DNA of 22,271 nt, from the NCBI GenBank assembly GCA_910592205.1, contig CAJVPJ010000544.1:1-22271 (forward strand). The letters run 5' to 3'. This DNA comes from Paraglomus occultum (lineage: Eukaryota > Glomeromycota > Glomeromycetes > Paraglomerales > Paraglomeraceae). The notes beneath the pieces are model-generated. The model was not told the origin of the DNA and did not search any database. It was given only the letters and a program-made list of their open reading frames with translations. The position numbers were made by a program, and so were the translations under genes. Of the stretch, positions 1-10,041 are shown piece after piece. Every line of letters starts with the position of its first letter. Positions within the stretch are counted from its first letter, which is position 1.

Positions 1-277
1 GTGTACTGAAAGCCAGAAAGCAGATTTATTTTCAATTAAATTATCACTAACTTTGATTCAGTATTTATGAAGTTATGGGTTTTTAAATTCAACAATTGCA
101 AACATTGTGCTGGTTTTGTGAGTCACTGTACATATACCGGTAAATAAAAAATAAGAACGAAATACAGAATAAGAAAATATTAATCAGTATCTACAGTTGT
201 ATAATCTTCCTCTTGTCCTCCAGAGAGGTTGATTTTTTTTGAGTTAAAAGAAATCAGTTTGGATGAATAAAATATTT
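1..277. other. No gene seen; AT-rich flank
   Basis: AT-rich sequence with stops in all frames. It lies downstream of the minus-strand gene remnant that ends at 278. No repeat, RNA gene or promoter motif could be supported. Confidence 0.6.
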
Positions 278-1083
278 TAAAGATTTAATTTTTGACACAT
301 TGCTCTATAATATAGCAGATATATTAATATATTTGTAATCAATATGTTACATAAAAATAGTAAAGTTTCTATAAAATTAGTTACTATATTCGAATCTGAT
401 ACTCGTACAGGAATTTCGCAGTTTCTATGTGATAATATCTATTAATGTTAATTTTATCCCTGACGAGAACATTTAAATGTATAATATGTCCAGCTATTTG
501 TATTCCAATTATCCCAAATTGATCTTTTTCTGGCTTAAGTATTTTTCGGGTATAATGCATGCCATCATTGCATTCACACCCACATTTTAATTTTATCATC
601 CTTTTTTTTTCGTTGATTGCAATATAACCGCGAACACTCAAGATACATAATTTCAAAAAAAGCATCTAAATATTTCACTACATACATCATATCCGGCTTT
701 TTTCCTATTTTTTCTTCACGTTTTCTGTCAGAAATAGCAATACTTTGTCGTTTACATGTGCTGCCAAATGAAGATACCCAAGAAGCAAACTTTTTATTAT
801 TGTCTTAATTCAAAAAAATGACTGTTAATTAATAGGTTCCTTCGTTCAAGGATTCTGCAAGATTAGAATTAAATGCAGATTAACCCAAATATCTTCTAAC
901 ATAATAAAAACTTTTTTTACAATATCTAAAATTGTTTTTTTCTGATTCTTTTCAAATTTTGTTGTGAGTTAATTTTTCTGGTAATAAATTCTGATAATTG
1001 CGGTTAATAAAATTTTGATACAAATTTCTCACACATTCCCTAACTTTTAGTATAGAAGGAGGCACCATATTTTCTAATAATTA
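278..1083 (-). pseudogene. Broken gene of a multicopy fungal family (PD...E-x-S signature)
   Basis: Read on the minus strand, three or four good coding blocks lie in different frames. Block 1 (about 1080-955) reads LENMVPPSILKV and onward to a stop. Block 2 (797-572) is 75 codons open; it contains GKKPDMMYVVKYL (Pro-Asp at 696-691) and then MYLECSRL (Glu at 639-637). Block 3 (about 574-384) contains ECNDGMHYTRKILKPEKDQF and GIIGIQIAGHIIHLNV. Block 4 (about 411-278) continues as EIPVRVSDSNIV. The frames switch near 574 and near 410, so the gene is broken. The order PD, then E-x-S, then a G-x-Q strand resembles the two remnants at 1977-3542 and 4227-6740. Membership in one family is inferred from this shared order, not from a search. 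A PD-(D/E)xK-like fold is possible, with Ser where the catalytic Lys would be. Biological role unknown. Confidence 0.55.
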
Positions 1084-1090
1084 TAGTGTC

Positions 1091-1291
1091 GTGGATAAGC
1101 TAGCTCTAACGGTGACGTATTCCTCCGAAATTTCCGCTCGGTTATACGAATCTCCGGTTCTGTGGCCAACGATCTTCAATCCGGCGGTACGAATTTCTCC
1201 AAGTAGTGCGGACCCCGAAGTGCTACATCATCGCACAAAAACCGCGCCATATCGGGCTAACAGGCGATGGGTAAAATTAGAACCTTATTAA
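1091..1291. other. GC-richer patch open on both strands, unidentified
   Basis: About 200 bp are clearly richer in G+C and CG dinucleotides than the flanks. The plus strand is open for 66 codons from a GTG, with no ATG start. On the minus strand, one frame reads LGEIRTAGLKIVGHRTGD, a stretch with regular codon use. I cannot say which strand, if either, was coding. It may be a fragment of a gene or transposon inserted next to the remnant at 278-1083. No family recognised. Confidence 0.3.
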
Positions 1292-1299
1292 TTAGTGAC

Positions 1300-1639
1300 A
1301 CTTTTCCGATATATACCAAATTTGTGCAATTTCTGTTAGACAAGGATAGTTATTTAAGCGCGTCGCTTCATCATTCATTATCTTCAGCTAAGACTTTTAT
1401 AAGATTGTCCACGGAACACTTTAATTTCTTTATTTATTCGAATATACAAACGGTTCTATAGAATAACTCTTTTATTCTAATAAAACTCTGACGGGTAATT
1501 TAATCATACGTTGTCAGTTAAAATTCTGTAATTCAACCTGAATCGGAGAGTATCCGAACTCTCTGCTGCGACTCAGTCTTGTCCCTAGGTTCGCATGTAT
1601 CATCAGTTGCAGGATATTTATTTGATTGCCTACAAACAC
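1300..1639. other. Non-coding spacer with one small hairpin
   Basis: No coding potential was seen. A perfect 6-bp stem with a 6-base loop (GAGAGT / ACTCTC, 1546-1563) is present, but nothing around it suggests a terminator or RNA gene. Confidence 0.4.
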
Positions 1640-1915
1640 GTTAGCTTAGAAAACTTTTCCCAAACGATAGATTTCCGAAACTAATCCCATCAGATCATAA
1701 TTGCAGATAATTACTCGAGGTTAAATAGACATCAACGGATTAGCGTATATATACGATACGATACATTCGTAAGTATTCAAAGCCCTGTTAAAGGTCATTA
1801 ACTGTTTAGAAGAATTAGCATTAGTAGGCGTTGCCGATTACCGCCGTTGGAAGACGCTAAATCTTAAGGAAGTTATACGATCGCTCTCCCACGTGTAACG
1901 TCACGACAATAACAC
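1640..1915 (+). repeat. Dispersed repeat, copy 1 (upstream of the 1977 gene remnant)
   Basis: The reverse complement of this segment aligns with 8315-8590. Shared stretches include the 13-mer GGGAGAGCGATCG, the block AAGATTTAGCGT (versus GAGATTTAGCGT), CTCGAG, and TTGGGAAA(A)GTTTTC, all in the same order. Similarity continues past 1893 with ACGTCACGACAATA, which corresponds to CACTACGACAATA in the other copy. It ends about 60 bp before the ATG at 1977, so it may be the duplicated 5' region of a gene family rather than a transposon. Confidence 0.6.
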
Positions 1916-1976
1916 AACTTGTACAATTCAATAATAAATACTGTATTTTATTATCGTTCCTAGTTACTAGATAAGT

Positions 1977-3542
1977 ATGGCTGACATAACATATGTGTTG
2001 CGATTTAGCGGAATAGCAACAATTGTTGATGTTTCCGATGGTAAGACACCTCGAAAATGTTTAAGTAAAAAGGTAGACAAATCGAGTGTAAGTATTTTCA
2101 TCAAGGATTTGCATATTGAAATAATCTTAATAATAAATTGTTTCGAAATTTTATTGGAAAATAAGGAAAATGATGTTTTCAGAAGCGATGATCCCGATGA
2201 GTTGTTAGAATTTAAACACGATGAACTAGAGGAATTAGAACAGCAAATTACGATCAGTTCGTTAGACGAGGTATACAGCAGTAACTGGACTTTCGATTTA
2301 TGTCTATTCATATAAGTAATGTTATTCTTATATTTTAGTGGAATGTAGGCACGGTTAATGTGTCAAGAAAGTTTAAAGAATATCAAAGACAACTAATATC
2401 AAGTGTTAGACAACATTCGAGCTGTTGTAAGTACAAGTAGAGATATTTATAGTTATATTTACTTTGTGAAGACATACTGAATTTATTCTATTATATTTTA
2501 GGGCCCTGTCATCAATAATTGTAATGCGCTGGCCTTGTCCCTACTCTACATTTACAAGTTTTGAATGGCATCAAGTTCTTAATTCGAATCCATATCAGAT
2601 TACGCAACCCGTTTTAACGAATTCACTCCTAGCCACTTTATATAAAGCAACAAATAACTTTTCACTTGGTCTAAACTACAGTTTTGATTTAAATAATGAT
2701 GGTGAACTGGGGAAAAGGCCTATCGTATATTTAATTACATGTAAGCGGTTGTATTACAGAAATTGTTTGAAAGCCTAAGGGAAGATTTATTAGAATAATC
2801 TTAATTTTTTTTAACAAAGATGAGCTTCCGTTAACATCGAAACAAAAAGAAACCGAAAATAAGCACTGCATCTATTACGTAGATCCTTTTTTTTTGTGGT
2901 GAATACACGCCTTACAGCCTGGAATTAAATAAAAGTGTCAGTGGAAAACAACAAGGCCGGATTTTAGCTATGTAGTTGATGACATTGCGATATTAAATTC
3001 TGAGATCAAGCCTATGGGGTACACTCAGTTCAGGAAAGATCAGGACTTCGTAAAAGTCCATCTTAAAGGGAAGGAATCAATTAACAAGTTATTAAAAAGG
3101 GAGGACCTAACAAGTCAGTGGCTTTCTTAAATATGGGTATATATCTGTCATACTTATATATCCGTTATTTCGCAATATCTTATTTACAAAATTCACTCAA
3201 TGTAGGATATCAGAGAGTCGTTTGTAATTGATTTAGCATATGATGGAATATATAGATCCTGGCCATGTCTCAAAAACAAAATAGCAGTTGATAAAGGATT
3301 ATTTCCATTAATCGTATTGACGTTTTTCCATTTTGTAATAATGGAGGTAAAACAAGTTTATTTTTTTATCGGTTTGTACATAAAAGTTTATTTATTGATG
3401 TCACCATACTTTGTATTTGTAGCAATATGTCAGTGAAATTGTAAATGATTATAAAAATCGACCCCCACTTGAACAGATCGAAAGAAAATTTATCCGGAGA
3501 ATGCCAACCACCGCACAGTTTAGAACATTATTAAAACAATGA
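1977..3542 (+). pseudogene. Broken multi-exon gene with a PD-x13-E-x-K signature
   Basis: Exon 1 (1977-2270) starts at an ATG and encodes 98 residues, MADITYVLRFSG and onward, with an acidic tail. It is followed by an intron (2271-2338, GTATAC...TTTTAG) and a second exon ending at GTAAGT (2427). From 2502 on, coding blocks alternate between frames: NNCNALALSLLYIYKF, then EWHQVLNSNPYQITQPVL, then GEYTPYSLELNKS, then RPDFSYVVDD...LNSEIKPMGY (2954-3016). Two further introns are visible (about 3142-3207, 3347-3422). The last exon ends in FRTLLKQ and TGA at 3540-3542. At least four frameshifts make it a pseudogene. The spacing Asp-x13-Glu-x-Lys (2960-3010) is what PD-(D/E)xK nucleases show; that function is inferred. 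The upstream region is the dispersed repeat at 1640-1915. The family is not firmly identified, though it resembles expanded hypothetical proteins of Glomeromycotina. Confidence 0.6.
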
Positions 3543-4226
3543 AACTTTACGTTTATTTATATCAAGCCAATAAAATTACCGTAAGGACTCTGGCGATGAG
3601 AATGAGATAAATGATATGAATGTAATGCTTTCCGATGATGTATATAATTAGTGGTGAAGTTTATAACAAATCGTCGATCAGACATCTTGATAATAATGAT
3701 TTGTGCTCACATGCTACATAATATAATTTTTGCTATTACAAATAAAATCCTTTTGTATCAGCGACCGCAAATCATTATTTCGTTTATGCATCGGGGGTAC
3801 GAAATTTTATTTGTTGGCACGGCCAATGTAATACAATTTGCTGCTCTATATACCATATGGAAGGCATATACTCATCATGTCTTTGGAGGAAAGCCCCCTC
3901 ATCATATGATGAGATACGTAAGACACCCACTACTCTTATCCTTTCTGTCCTGTCCACAGCCATAGCATCTCAACAAGGAGATCTCAATGGCCCCCTGTCA
4001 AGTCAATTGTTGACATAATCAATCTCTAACCCCTTCTTCCTATCAATCTATCAGATCCAGGAATATTAACTCGTCTAATTATAGTTAACAAACAAAATAA
4101 CGCGGACAATTGTGCCGTGATGCTTTTGTTTTTGTAGATCGTTTTGCATTGTTCTAAACCGCAACCAAACATCTCATGAATAAGCTTCATAGGTGCTAAA
4201 AAGAAACTTTTTTTTATCGATTCGAT
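3543..4226. other. Spacer with weak ORF; probable upstream region of the next remnant
   Basis: A short acidic open stretch (DSGDENEINDMNVMLSDD, about 3588-3650) follows the first remnant. A 104-codon open frame from a GTG at 3651 to 3965 is hydrophobic (HMLHNIIFAITNKI...) but lacks an ATG, introns or recognisable motifs. I treat both as unproven. From about 4080 the sequence is non-coding and leads into the ATG at 4227. It shows no similarity to the 1640-1915 upstream repeat. Confidence 0.35.
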
Positions 4227-4599
4227 ATGTCAACTACAAGAGCCTCAAAATCTCTCAATATTGCTGAAGAAATTAGAAAGCTAAACCTTCCGAAACACTG
4301 GTGAGCCCCTGTTCAAACTCTTTATAATCAAAAGAGTAATCATCGATAATTTTACCTTTCCCTTTCTAGAATATTGGACTCGCGAACCAAACCTTTGGGG
4401 GAACTTTAAGCGACTGGGGCATTCATTATATCAATGAAAATCCTGGATGCACTAATACTAAAGAAGAAGCACACCGAAACCTTGGCGTTGAACTTGATAT
4501 CCTCTTTAACGAACTGCCGAAAAAAAGTCGTCCTTATACTAAAGTGGTCACCTAGAAAAAGGCCCTTGGAGGTCAGTCTTTTGTTATTATTATGGGCAC

Positions 4600-4860
4600 A
4601 TTCAAAAGCCCTGCAGTCATGTTCTGAGCGATTAGTCGCACAAGGCAACTCACGAAGTAGGAAGTGTTTCATAGTCTGGACTGTTAGGTCCCACTATATT
4701 ATGCGTTGGGTGCCTATTATTTTTCATGTGCCCATACCTTGCAGTCATGTTCTGAGCGATTTATCACACAAGGCAACTCACATGTTGCCCGAAGTAGGGA
4801 AGCATGGCATGTTATGGTCTGGGTCTTCGGAACCCACCATAGCATGTGTGGGCAATTAAT
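4600..4860. repeat. Tandem repeat, two diverged copies, 128-bp period
   Basis: GCAGTCATGTTCTGAGCGAT occurs at 4613 and again at 4741. Both are followed by similar text (CACAAGGCAACTCAC, GAAGTAGG). A weaker third similarity (TCTGG...CCCAC...GGG) closes each unit. The second copy has a 13-bp insertion after CAACTCAC. The repeat sits between coding blocks of the gene remnant at 4227-6740, so it was probably inserted there. No ORF of its own could be supported. Confidence 0.7.
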
Positions 4861-5823
4861 TAGGTTGTCTATATTGAACATTTTTTTTTTTTGATTAATT
4901 TTTCTCTTTCACTATTTTATCAAGAACTGTGAGAACGATTCCGCCAATGATTTATTATGGAAAAAATTATCTCAGGAAATTAGAATCGCTTGCTATTTTG
5001 GATCGAGTATATAAAGTATGTATTGTTATTACTAATGTATTTAATGTGATACTAATACGATATTTACTGTTTCTTTAATCGTTATTGTTAGCGTGAAATA
5101 AAAAACATCGCCATACAAGAAGAAGTTGGGCGAGCTGAAGATATTGGAGAAAAAACTAGAAAAACGCAAGCAAGCACAGAGGGCTCAAAAGCTGAAGAAA
5201 GGGTAATCCTAATTAAGAATTTAGTCACTGACTTCAGGTTTAACTAAGTTGCATTTTGATATTAGGTTGACTCCGATGATCTAAGCGAAAAACGACAACG
5301 GATAACTAGGAGTATGCGGATGCGAAAAATGAAATCGTATACAAATTCAATAACAGGTTCCGAATCTTATGGATTATCCGAAAACAATGAAAAAAATGAA
5401 TACATCCAAAATAATAAGGTAAAGTAACTGCTAACAATACTCGTGGTGTCTGTTTCGTATTTAATATTTAATAATATTCATTTCTTCTCTGTAGAAGCAA
5501 AACAAGAAATCGTTAAAAGATTTACTTGGTGATGATCTTCAGTGCTCAGAAAATATGAAATCCCATGACACGCTATATCCCAGTGAAAATTTAACTGATT
5601 TACGACCTAATTCGGACTATTTCAAGAAACTTCCTTTCGAAATTTTGGAACCATATTTCAAGGAGCTTGATGATAGAATTGAGAATTTAATTCCGTCAAA
5701 TGCACACAGATTCCTGACGGAGTTCTTTCAGCAAGATTTGTCCGGCGAGGAATCGCACATCAGGATTGATGACCTACGCTTTCCAAATAAAAGTGATTGG
5801 TGAATGGTTATACGAATTACGCA

Positions 5824-5868
5824 AACCACACCGCACAGCCACAGCCACACACACAGACACACAGTCAC
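5824..5868 (+). repeat. CA-rich low-complexity tract
   Basis: An irregular CA/CAG tract (ACAGCCACAGCCACACACAC...) lies just after the open exon that ends at 5803. It coincides with loss of the reading frame of that gene. Confidence 0.6.
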
Positions 5869-6744
5869 TTGCGGTACAATCTTTTTAGAAGTAATGGCAA
5901 AACGTTTACCACCATTGTAAGTACCAAATAAATGCAAGTGTTTTTTGCATTCACTCAGATGGGTGTTGTATTAACAGTATGTTTACTCAATTTTTGTAGC
6001 ATCATGGCATTTTCCATGGGTCCCCGATCCATTACTTAACTTAGCTACATTGGAGAAACCTCATTTAAACTCTTACTATGTCCATTCATGTTTACAAGCA
6101 TGTCTTTGGTATATTTTCAATATGCTACGAATTCGGAGAAATCGGATATAAACCGTGAATGTGCTGACGGCGTCGGGTATCTAAACACTCCGACAAATTT
6201 CAGTTAGTTTATATGGAAGGGTCGAAGCCAAACGTAATGATGACAAGGAAATTTCGGATGCCTCGAAAACATCCCATAACCTTCAAAACATTGTTGCAAA
6301 TATAATAAAGGATAACATAAAATGTAGACGACGATTTACCAAAACGCTTGCTGTTTTCAGTGGACAAAGTTTCCGCCTTCGAATTTACCTACAATTTTTA
6401 GATTATTGTGGTAAGTTTTGTATGTTTGATTTATATTATTGTCTATATTAAAACATCCATTTTATTGATTAATGGTATTATAATTTTAGAAGGAAAGTTC
6501 TGTCTTAATGAAGTGAACAACGCCAATCTTCCACGTGGACTTTACGGAAATGGCGGACTTCGTATTTTTTTATGTGTGTGATAAAATGGGCTGTAAGTTA
6601 CTTGCTATTTATAATAATTGATTCACATTAACAAATATTAATGGCAAATTATGAATTTAGTTGCTGGTTCGGAAAGTAAAGGAAGGGTTTGAGGAATCAA
6701 GAGCCGAAAAGAGACCATCGAGACTCTCCTACCTTAGTATTAGT

Positions 6745-6993
6745 AATTTGAACATTGTTTTCAAGGGAAAAGATGTAAATGACTTAAAAAAAGCAATCAA
6801 GGAAGAACTGTCACCTGACTTGGATGTTGTGGACTTAATATTAACTGCATCACTTTAAGAAGGCATGGTGAAGAAGTAAACTTAGTATTAGATCCTGGCT
6901 TGCTGTGGACCAGAGCTTTGAGAACAACTTCAAGCACACATCTACAAGTCATTGCAAATGATGCAGAAACAGGCCTTAGCACCAAGTATGAAA
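6745..6993 (+). pseudogene. Crinkler-like ubiquitin-type N-terminal fragment
   Basis: The frame running to 6858 reads FKGKDVNDLKKAIKEELS, then PDLDVVDLILTAS. A +1 shift at about 6855 continues as LRRHGEEVNLVLDPGLLW, then TRALRTTSSTHLQVIAND, up to a possible donor near 6986. The pattern of a short beta-rich head with a 'D(L/H)K(K/E)(A/V)IK' helix and an 'L.L..' strand is known from ubiquitin-like heads of Crinkler-type effectors, which are expanded in mycorrhizal fungi. That assignment is a weak inference from this pattern. The block abuts the preceding remnant (RAEKRPSRLSYLSISNLN) with no visible promoter, so it may be a fusion or a chance join of two decayed copies. Confidence 0.3.
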
Positions 6994-7300
6994 TGATTTA
7001 AAATGATTTTCTCCCCCCCCCCAAAAAAAGTAAACTTGTACTGATAATCAATATTTCTGCAGAATTGGATTACCAATGAAAAGGCCTAAACAGAAGGCTG
7101 ATACACCAAAAAGTTTTTTTTTCTGAGAACCAATGGCACTAATGAGTAATGTTTCAGATTATTTGAGGCAACACACACGACATAATTATTGAACAAATCA
7201 ACTTGCTGCACATGCATGGAATAAGCTAAACGCCAGCAAAAAAGTTACTATAAGGAGCAGGCCAATCAGTTGATCCAAGAAAGTAAAGATGGTAATTTAT

Positions 7301-7372
7301 TATGCAATTACATATTAATATTAACTTAAATATTAATAATTAAATATTAATAATCATAATAAACCATTAATG
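7301..7372 (+). repeat. AT-rich repeat (ATTAAT/AATATTAA units)
   Basis: Short AATATTAA-like units recur four to five times between 7308 and 7357, within a probable intron that starts at the GTAATT near 7291. No other content. Confidence 0.5.
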
Positions 7373-7547
7373 TAGCTTCTGGAAATTTTATTAAATGATA
7401 CCAGACAATTCATAATCAACTCTGTGTTGTAGTTGGAGACAGTTTACAAGCAAGTATGTAAGACATAACTGTGCATATGTGTTTATTTTTGTCAACAAGA
7501 AAACTGTGAGTACTGTACTGTACTGTGTTTCTTTCTTGTATTGCCAG

Positions 7548-7777
7548 AATACTTGAACAAGCAATATTACATTTCAGATATACCCAGTCACTGGTACTGG
7601 CAAGATATTGGCACTTTGACAGGATTCAGGCTGATTGCTGAGCATGTGATGGACGCGAAAATAGGAGGTTTAGGTACAAAGGTAGAAGGGTTAAGCTCAA
7701 GGATGGACAAATTAGAGGCAAAGATGGAAGATTTAAATGACAAGGTGCATGAAATTCGTGGTTGGATAGCAAGGTAA
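7548..7777 (+). CDS. Exon-like coiled-coil fragment, unidentified
   Basis: A likely 3' splice site (CTTGTATTGCCAG, ends 7547) opens an exon reading SHWYWQDIGTLTGFRLIAEH. It continues into an amphipathic heptad stretch (KVEGLSSRMDKLEAKMEDLN...) and ends HEIRGWIAR at TAA 7775-7777. There is no ATG start, so this would be the last exon of a longer gene. Upstream blocks around 7080-7290 (KRPKQKADTPKS; KRQQKSYYKEQANQLIQESK, which ends at a GTAATT donor) could be earlier exons but contain stops. Together with the block at 6745-6993, they may be pieces of one decayed gene. No known family assigned. Confidence 0.35.
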
Positions 7778-7896
7778 TAATTCAATGTTCTTGTACTTGA
7801 TAGAAGTTGATGTAAAAAAGAAGAACTTATTAAAACATTGTTGTGTAAATAGGGGAGAGAAATGAAGGAGCAACAAGTTGAATATTGGCAAACCAT

Positions 7897-8314
7897 TTAA
7901 AAATCTAAGAATTATGAACGAGGGACAGTATAAGTATCTGAGAAAGTTGAGATGTGAATTGAAATTGATGAAGAGGAGTTATTAGCTTGGGTTTCATCAG
8001 AATGAATCAATCAAAGCAAAAGCAAAGAACTTTTTTTAAGGTGAACATTTTACAACGCATGATCCCTATATCTGTATTCTAAAAAGTTATTGAACTATTA
8101 TACAATCTCTAGATATACAGTGTGTAACAAAAAAAAACTGGATATTTTTTTATGCAATGTAAACATTTGTTTTCTATCCGATTTGAGAGCTGTAAAATGA
8201 TGATAATCAGGTGTATATTTGGGAGTTATTCTACAACCTGATTCTTAACACAACTTTGTTTCATATACAAATGCAATGCCGTTTCTAAACAAGAAACAAA
8301 AACGTCAATGCATA
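7897..8314. other. Non-coding spacer
   Basis: No coding blocks seen. A possible Tc1/mariner-type terminus starts at TA 8116, listed separately. Confidence 0.45.
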
Positions 8315-10041
8315 TTAATATTGTCGTAGTGCCACATTAGGGAGAGCGATCGTGTAACACTCTTGAGATTTAGCGTTCAAACGGAGTTTCGGCTTACTCC
8401 TACTGGTCTGTAATCTCAGGCGAGTTGGTGACCTTAAAAAGTTTTACGTATTGTTTGTCTAAGCGAACGTATACACGTATCTGGTAAAATTATTATTTCC
8501 TCTCGAGATAGCTGACTGGTTCTAATTAGTCGGATTCAAACTAAAGTCTACTCAGTTGGGAAAGTTTTCACTAATGTACGCGTAGTTGAATAAAAAATAA
8601 TAAATTTCAGGCCGAGAACACGCAATTACGATTGCAGGATTCGTAAATTGCAACCAGAGCCCAGATAATGTTTTCGTTATAACTCCGGCCTTGTGTTGGT
8701 GCAAAACCATGCCCATATCGGGTAGTAGTAAGATTACCGGTGTGCTGATCATTATGCCCTTGATCAGATGATTATCTTTCAATCACTATCTAAACAGGTT
8801 TTCCAGAGGCAAATTTCCTTCAAATACACACAAGTGCATCACTAATAACAGCATCTTCATAATTTACAAAATGAGTTTCTAAGATGATAACGTTACTGCT
8901 GAGATGTTAAAACAATGAATTATAAGTCTTTCCATGCATGTCATATGTCAGCCTTCCACTCTAAAATCCAAACATATTAATGGTTAGCATCACACTAAAA
9001 AGAATTTATTTGTCTTCACAAACTGCTCTTGTCATTCTTCATCTAATTCTTAAATTGTCAACATTTAATTACTTTTCATTGTGGAGTAAGTAGCCTCATT
9101 CAGTTTATCCATAAAAGCTGATGAAATTACTAACTACAACTACTCTTAATATGGTAATAGGCTATCATTATTTCATACTTACTATTTCTGTTGCTTATGC
9201 TGCCTGTGTTATCTCCACTGATGGTTTACCACAATTACAATGGAACAAACTGCCATTCAATCCAATGCCACAATTGGGTGATGATAGTTGGCTTCTTTTA
9301 AATATTCAAACAAAATTGAAGAACATTATTTTTGCAGATTGTAATGACTCTTATATGTTTAGTGATCTTTGAAGGTGTGTACATTCACACACATGCACTT
9401 TGAATACATAATTTTATTGTACATTATTTGTAACCTCACTGAATTTGTAGTGCCACAACAACACATTACCCTAGAAAATTATTGCTCCTACTGCAAGTAA
9501 TGACAATATGCAATCTTCTGTCCTTTCAACATTGTCTGCACCACCTGTTTTGTCTCCATCAGCACACTACATCATCACCAACTTTCCAACCTCTGCCTCC
9601 AATCATTCTCTATACCTTTGACATATGTGTGAGCATGAACAAAACAATGTGTGTTGGCAACCTACAGTTTGTTAAATATAGCAGATAATCAACAAACACA
9701 ATTGTAGTTGTATAATCAATGATTTATTAAGATAGGCTGGTAATGTAAGAATTGAGAATTATCTCAATACAGAATAAACAAACTGTGGACATTGGAGGGG
9801 TGGGGTGTTGTTGAAAGCTTTTGGGACCAGATTAGGGGAGTGGAAATTTCTGTTATTGGCTTACTTTTTACAACTAATACACTTATAAAATTAAAATGCA
9901 TATTGGCGGGTAGAATATTATGGTGGACCATCATTCATGATATTGCTTATCCAAAATGGCGTGCTGCATATGTTCTGACTGACTTTTTGGGGTATATATA
10001 AATTAGATGAAGGTATTAGTATGTACTTTGGACACTCTGTA
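8116..10041. mobile_element. Possible decayed Tc1/mariner-like element ends
   Basis: TACAGTGTGTAACAAAA at 8116 and ACTTTGGACACTCTGTA ending at 10041 face each other. Their outer ends match at CAG.GTGT with TA outside on each side, as in Tc1/mariner termini. Only about 10-12 bp agree. No transposase is recognisable between them, and the interval contains an unrelated dispersed repeat (8315-8590). The two ends may belong to different insertions; the right end is the more typical of the two. Confidence 0.25.
8315..8590 (-). repeat. Dispersed repeat, copy 2 (inverted relative to 1640-1915)
   Basis: This segment matches the reverse complement of 1640-1915 over roughly 270 bp with many small differences. 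The best blocks are GGGAGAGCGATCG (from 8339), GAGATTTAGCGTTC, CTCTCGAGA and TTGGGAAAGTTTTC. In this orientation, the gene that would follow it on the minus strand below 8315 is missing. The copy is therefore an orphan 5' region or a member of a short interspersed family. Confidence 0.6.

Larger units (their letters stand above)
4227..6740 (+). pseudogene. Broken multi-exon gene of the same family, split by a repeat insertion
   Basis: Exon 1 (4227-4300, MSTTRASKSLNIAEEIRK...) is followed by an intron (4301-4369, GTGAGC...TTCTAG) and a block NIGLANQTFGGTLSDWG ... NELPKKSRPYTKVVT ending in TAG at 4553-4555. A foreign tract follows to about 4920. Three later exons are intact and phase-consistent: 5092-5202, 5266-5418 and 5495-5803, giving 190 open codons across two phase-0 introns. 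These include FKELDDRIENLIPSNAHRF. Beyond 5803 the blocks change frame: SWHFPWVPDPLLNLATLE (6002-6151), ADGVGYLN, QLVYMEGSKP, KRNDDKEISDASKT ... FSGQSFRLRIYLQFLDY (to 6410), LNEVNNANLPR, DFTEMADFVFFYV, then LLVRKVKEGFEESRAEKRPS (6661 on). The E-G-S and G-x-S-F segments parallel the other remnants. Several frameshifts and stops make it a pseudogene. Confidence 0.6.

Noticed and set aside
1546-1563. GAGAGT/ACTCTC hairpin as terminator or RNA structure
   Set aside because: Six-base stem without U-tract or gene context; short stems like this are common by chance.
1581-1600. Possible tRNA T-arm (GGTTCGCATG)
   Set aside because: No matching stem or cloverleaf could be drawn around it.
3651-3965. 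104-codon hydrophobic ORF
   Set aside because: Starts at GTG with no ATG, no splice context and no recognisable motif; probably chance or remnant sequence.
5728-5937. Minus-strand ORF rich in Cys, Val and Trp
   Set aside because: Produced by the CA-rich tract read backwards, antisense to an intact exon.
8552-8782. Minus-strand ORF of 76 codons
   Set aside because: Overlaps the dispersed repeat at 8315-8590 and has no supporting features.
9792-10001. 69-codon ORF near the right Tc1-like end
   Set aside because: No transposase motif; composition looks like non-coding sequence of the element end.
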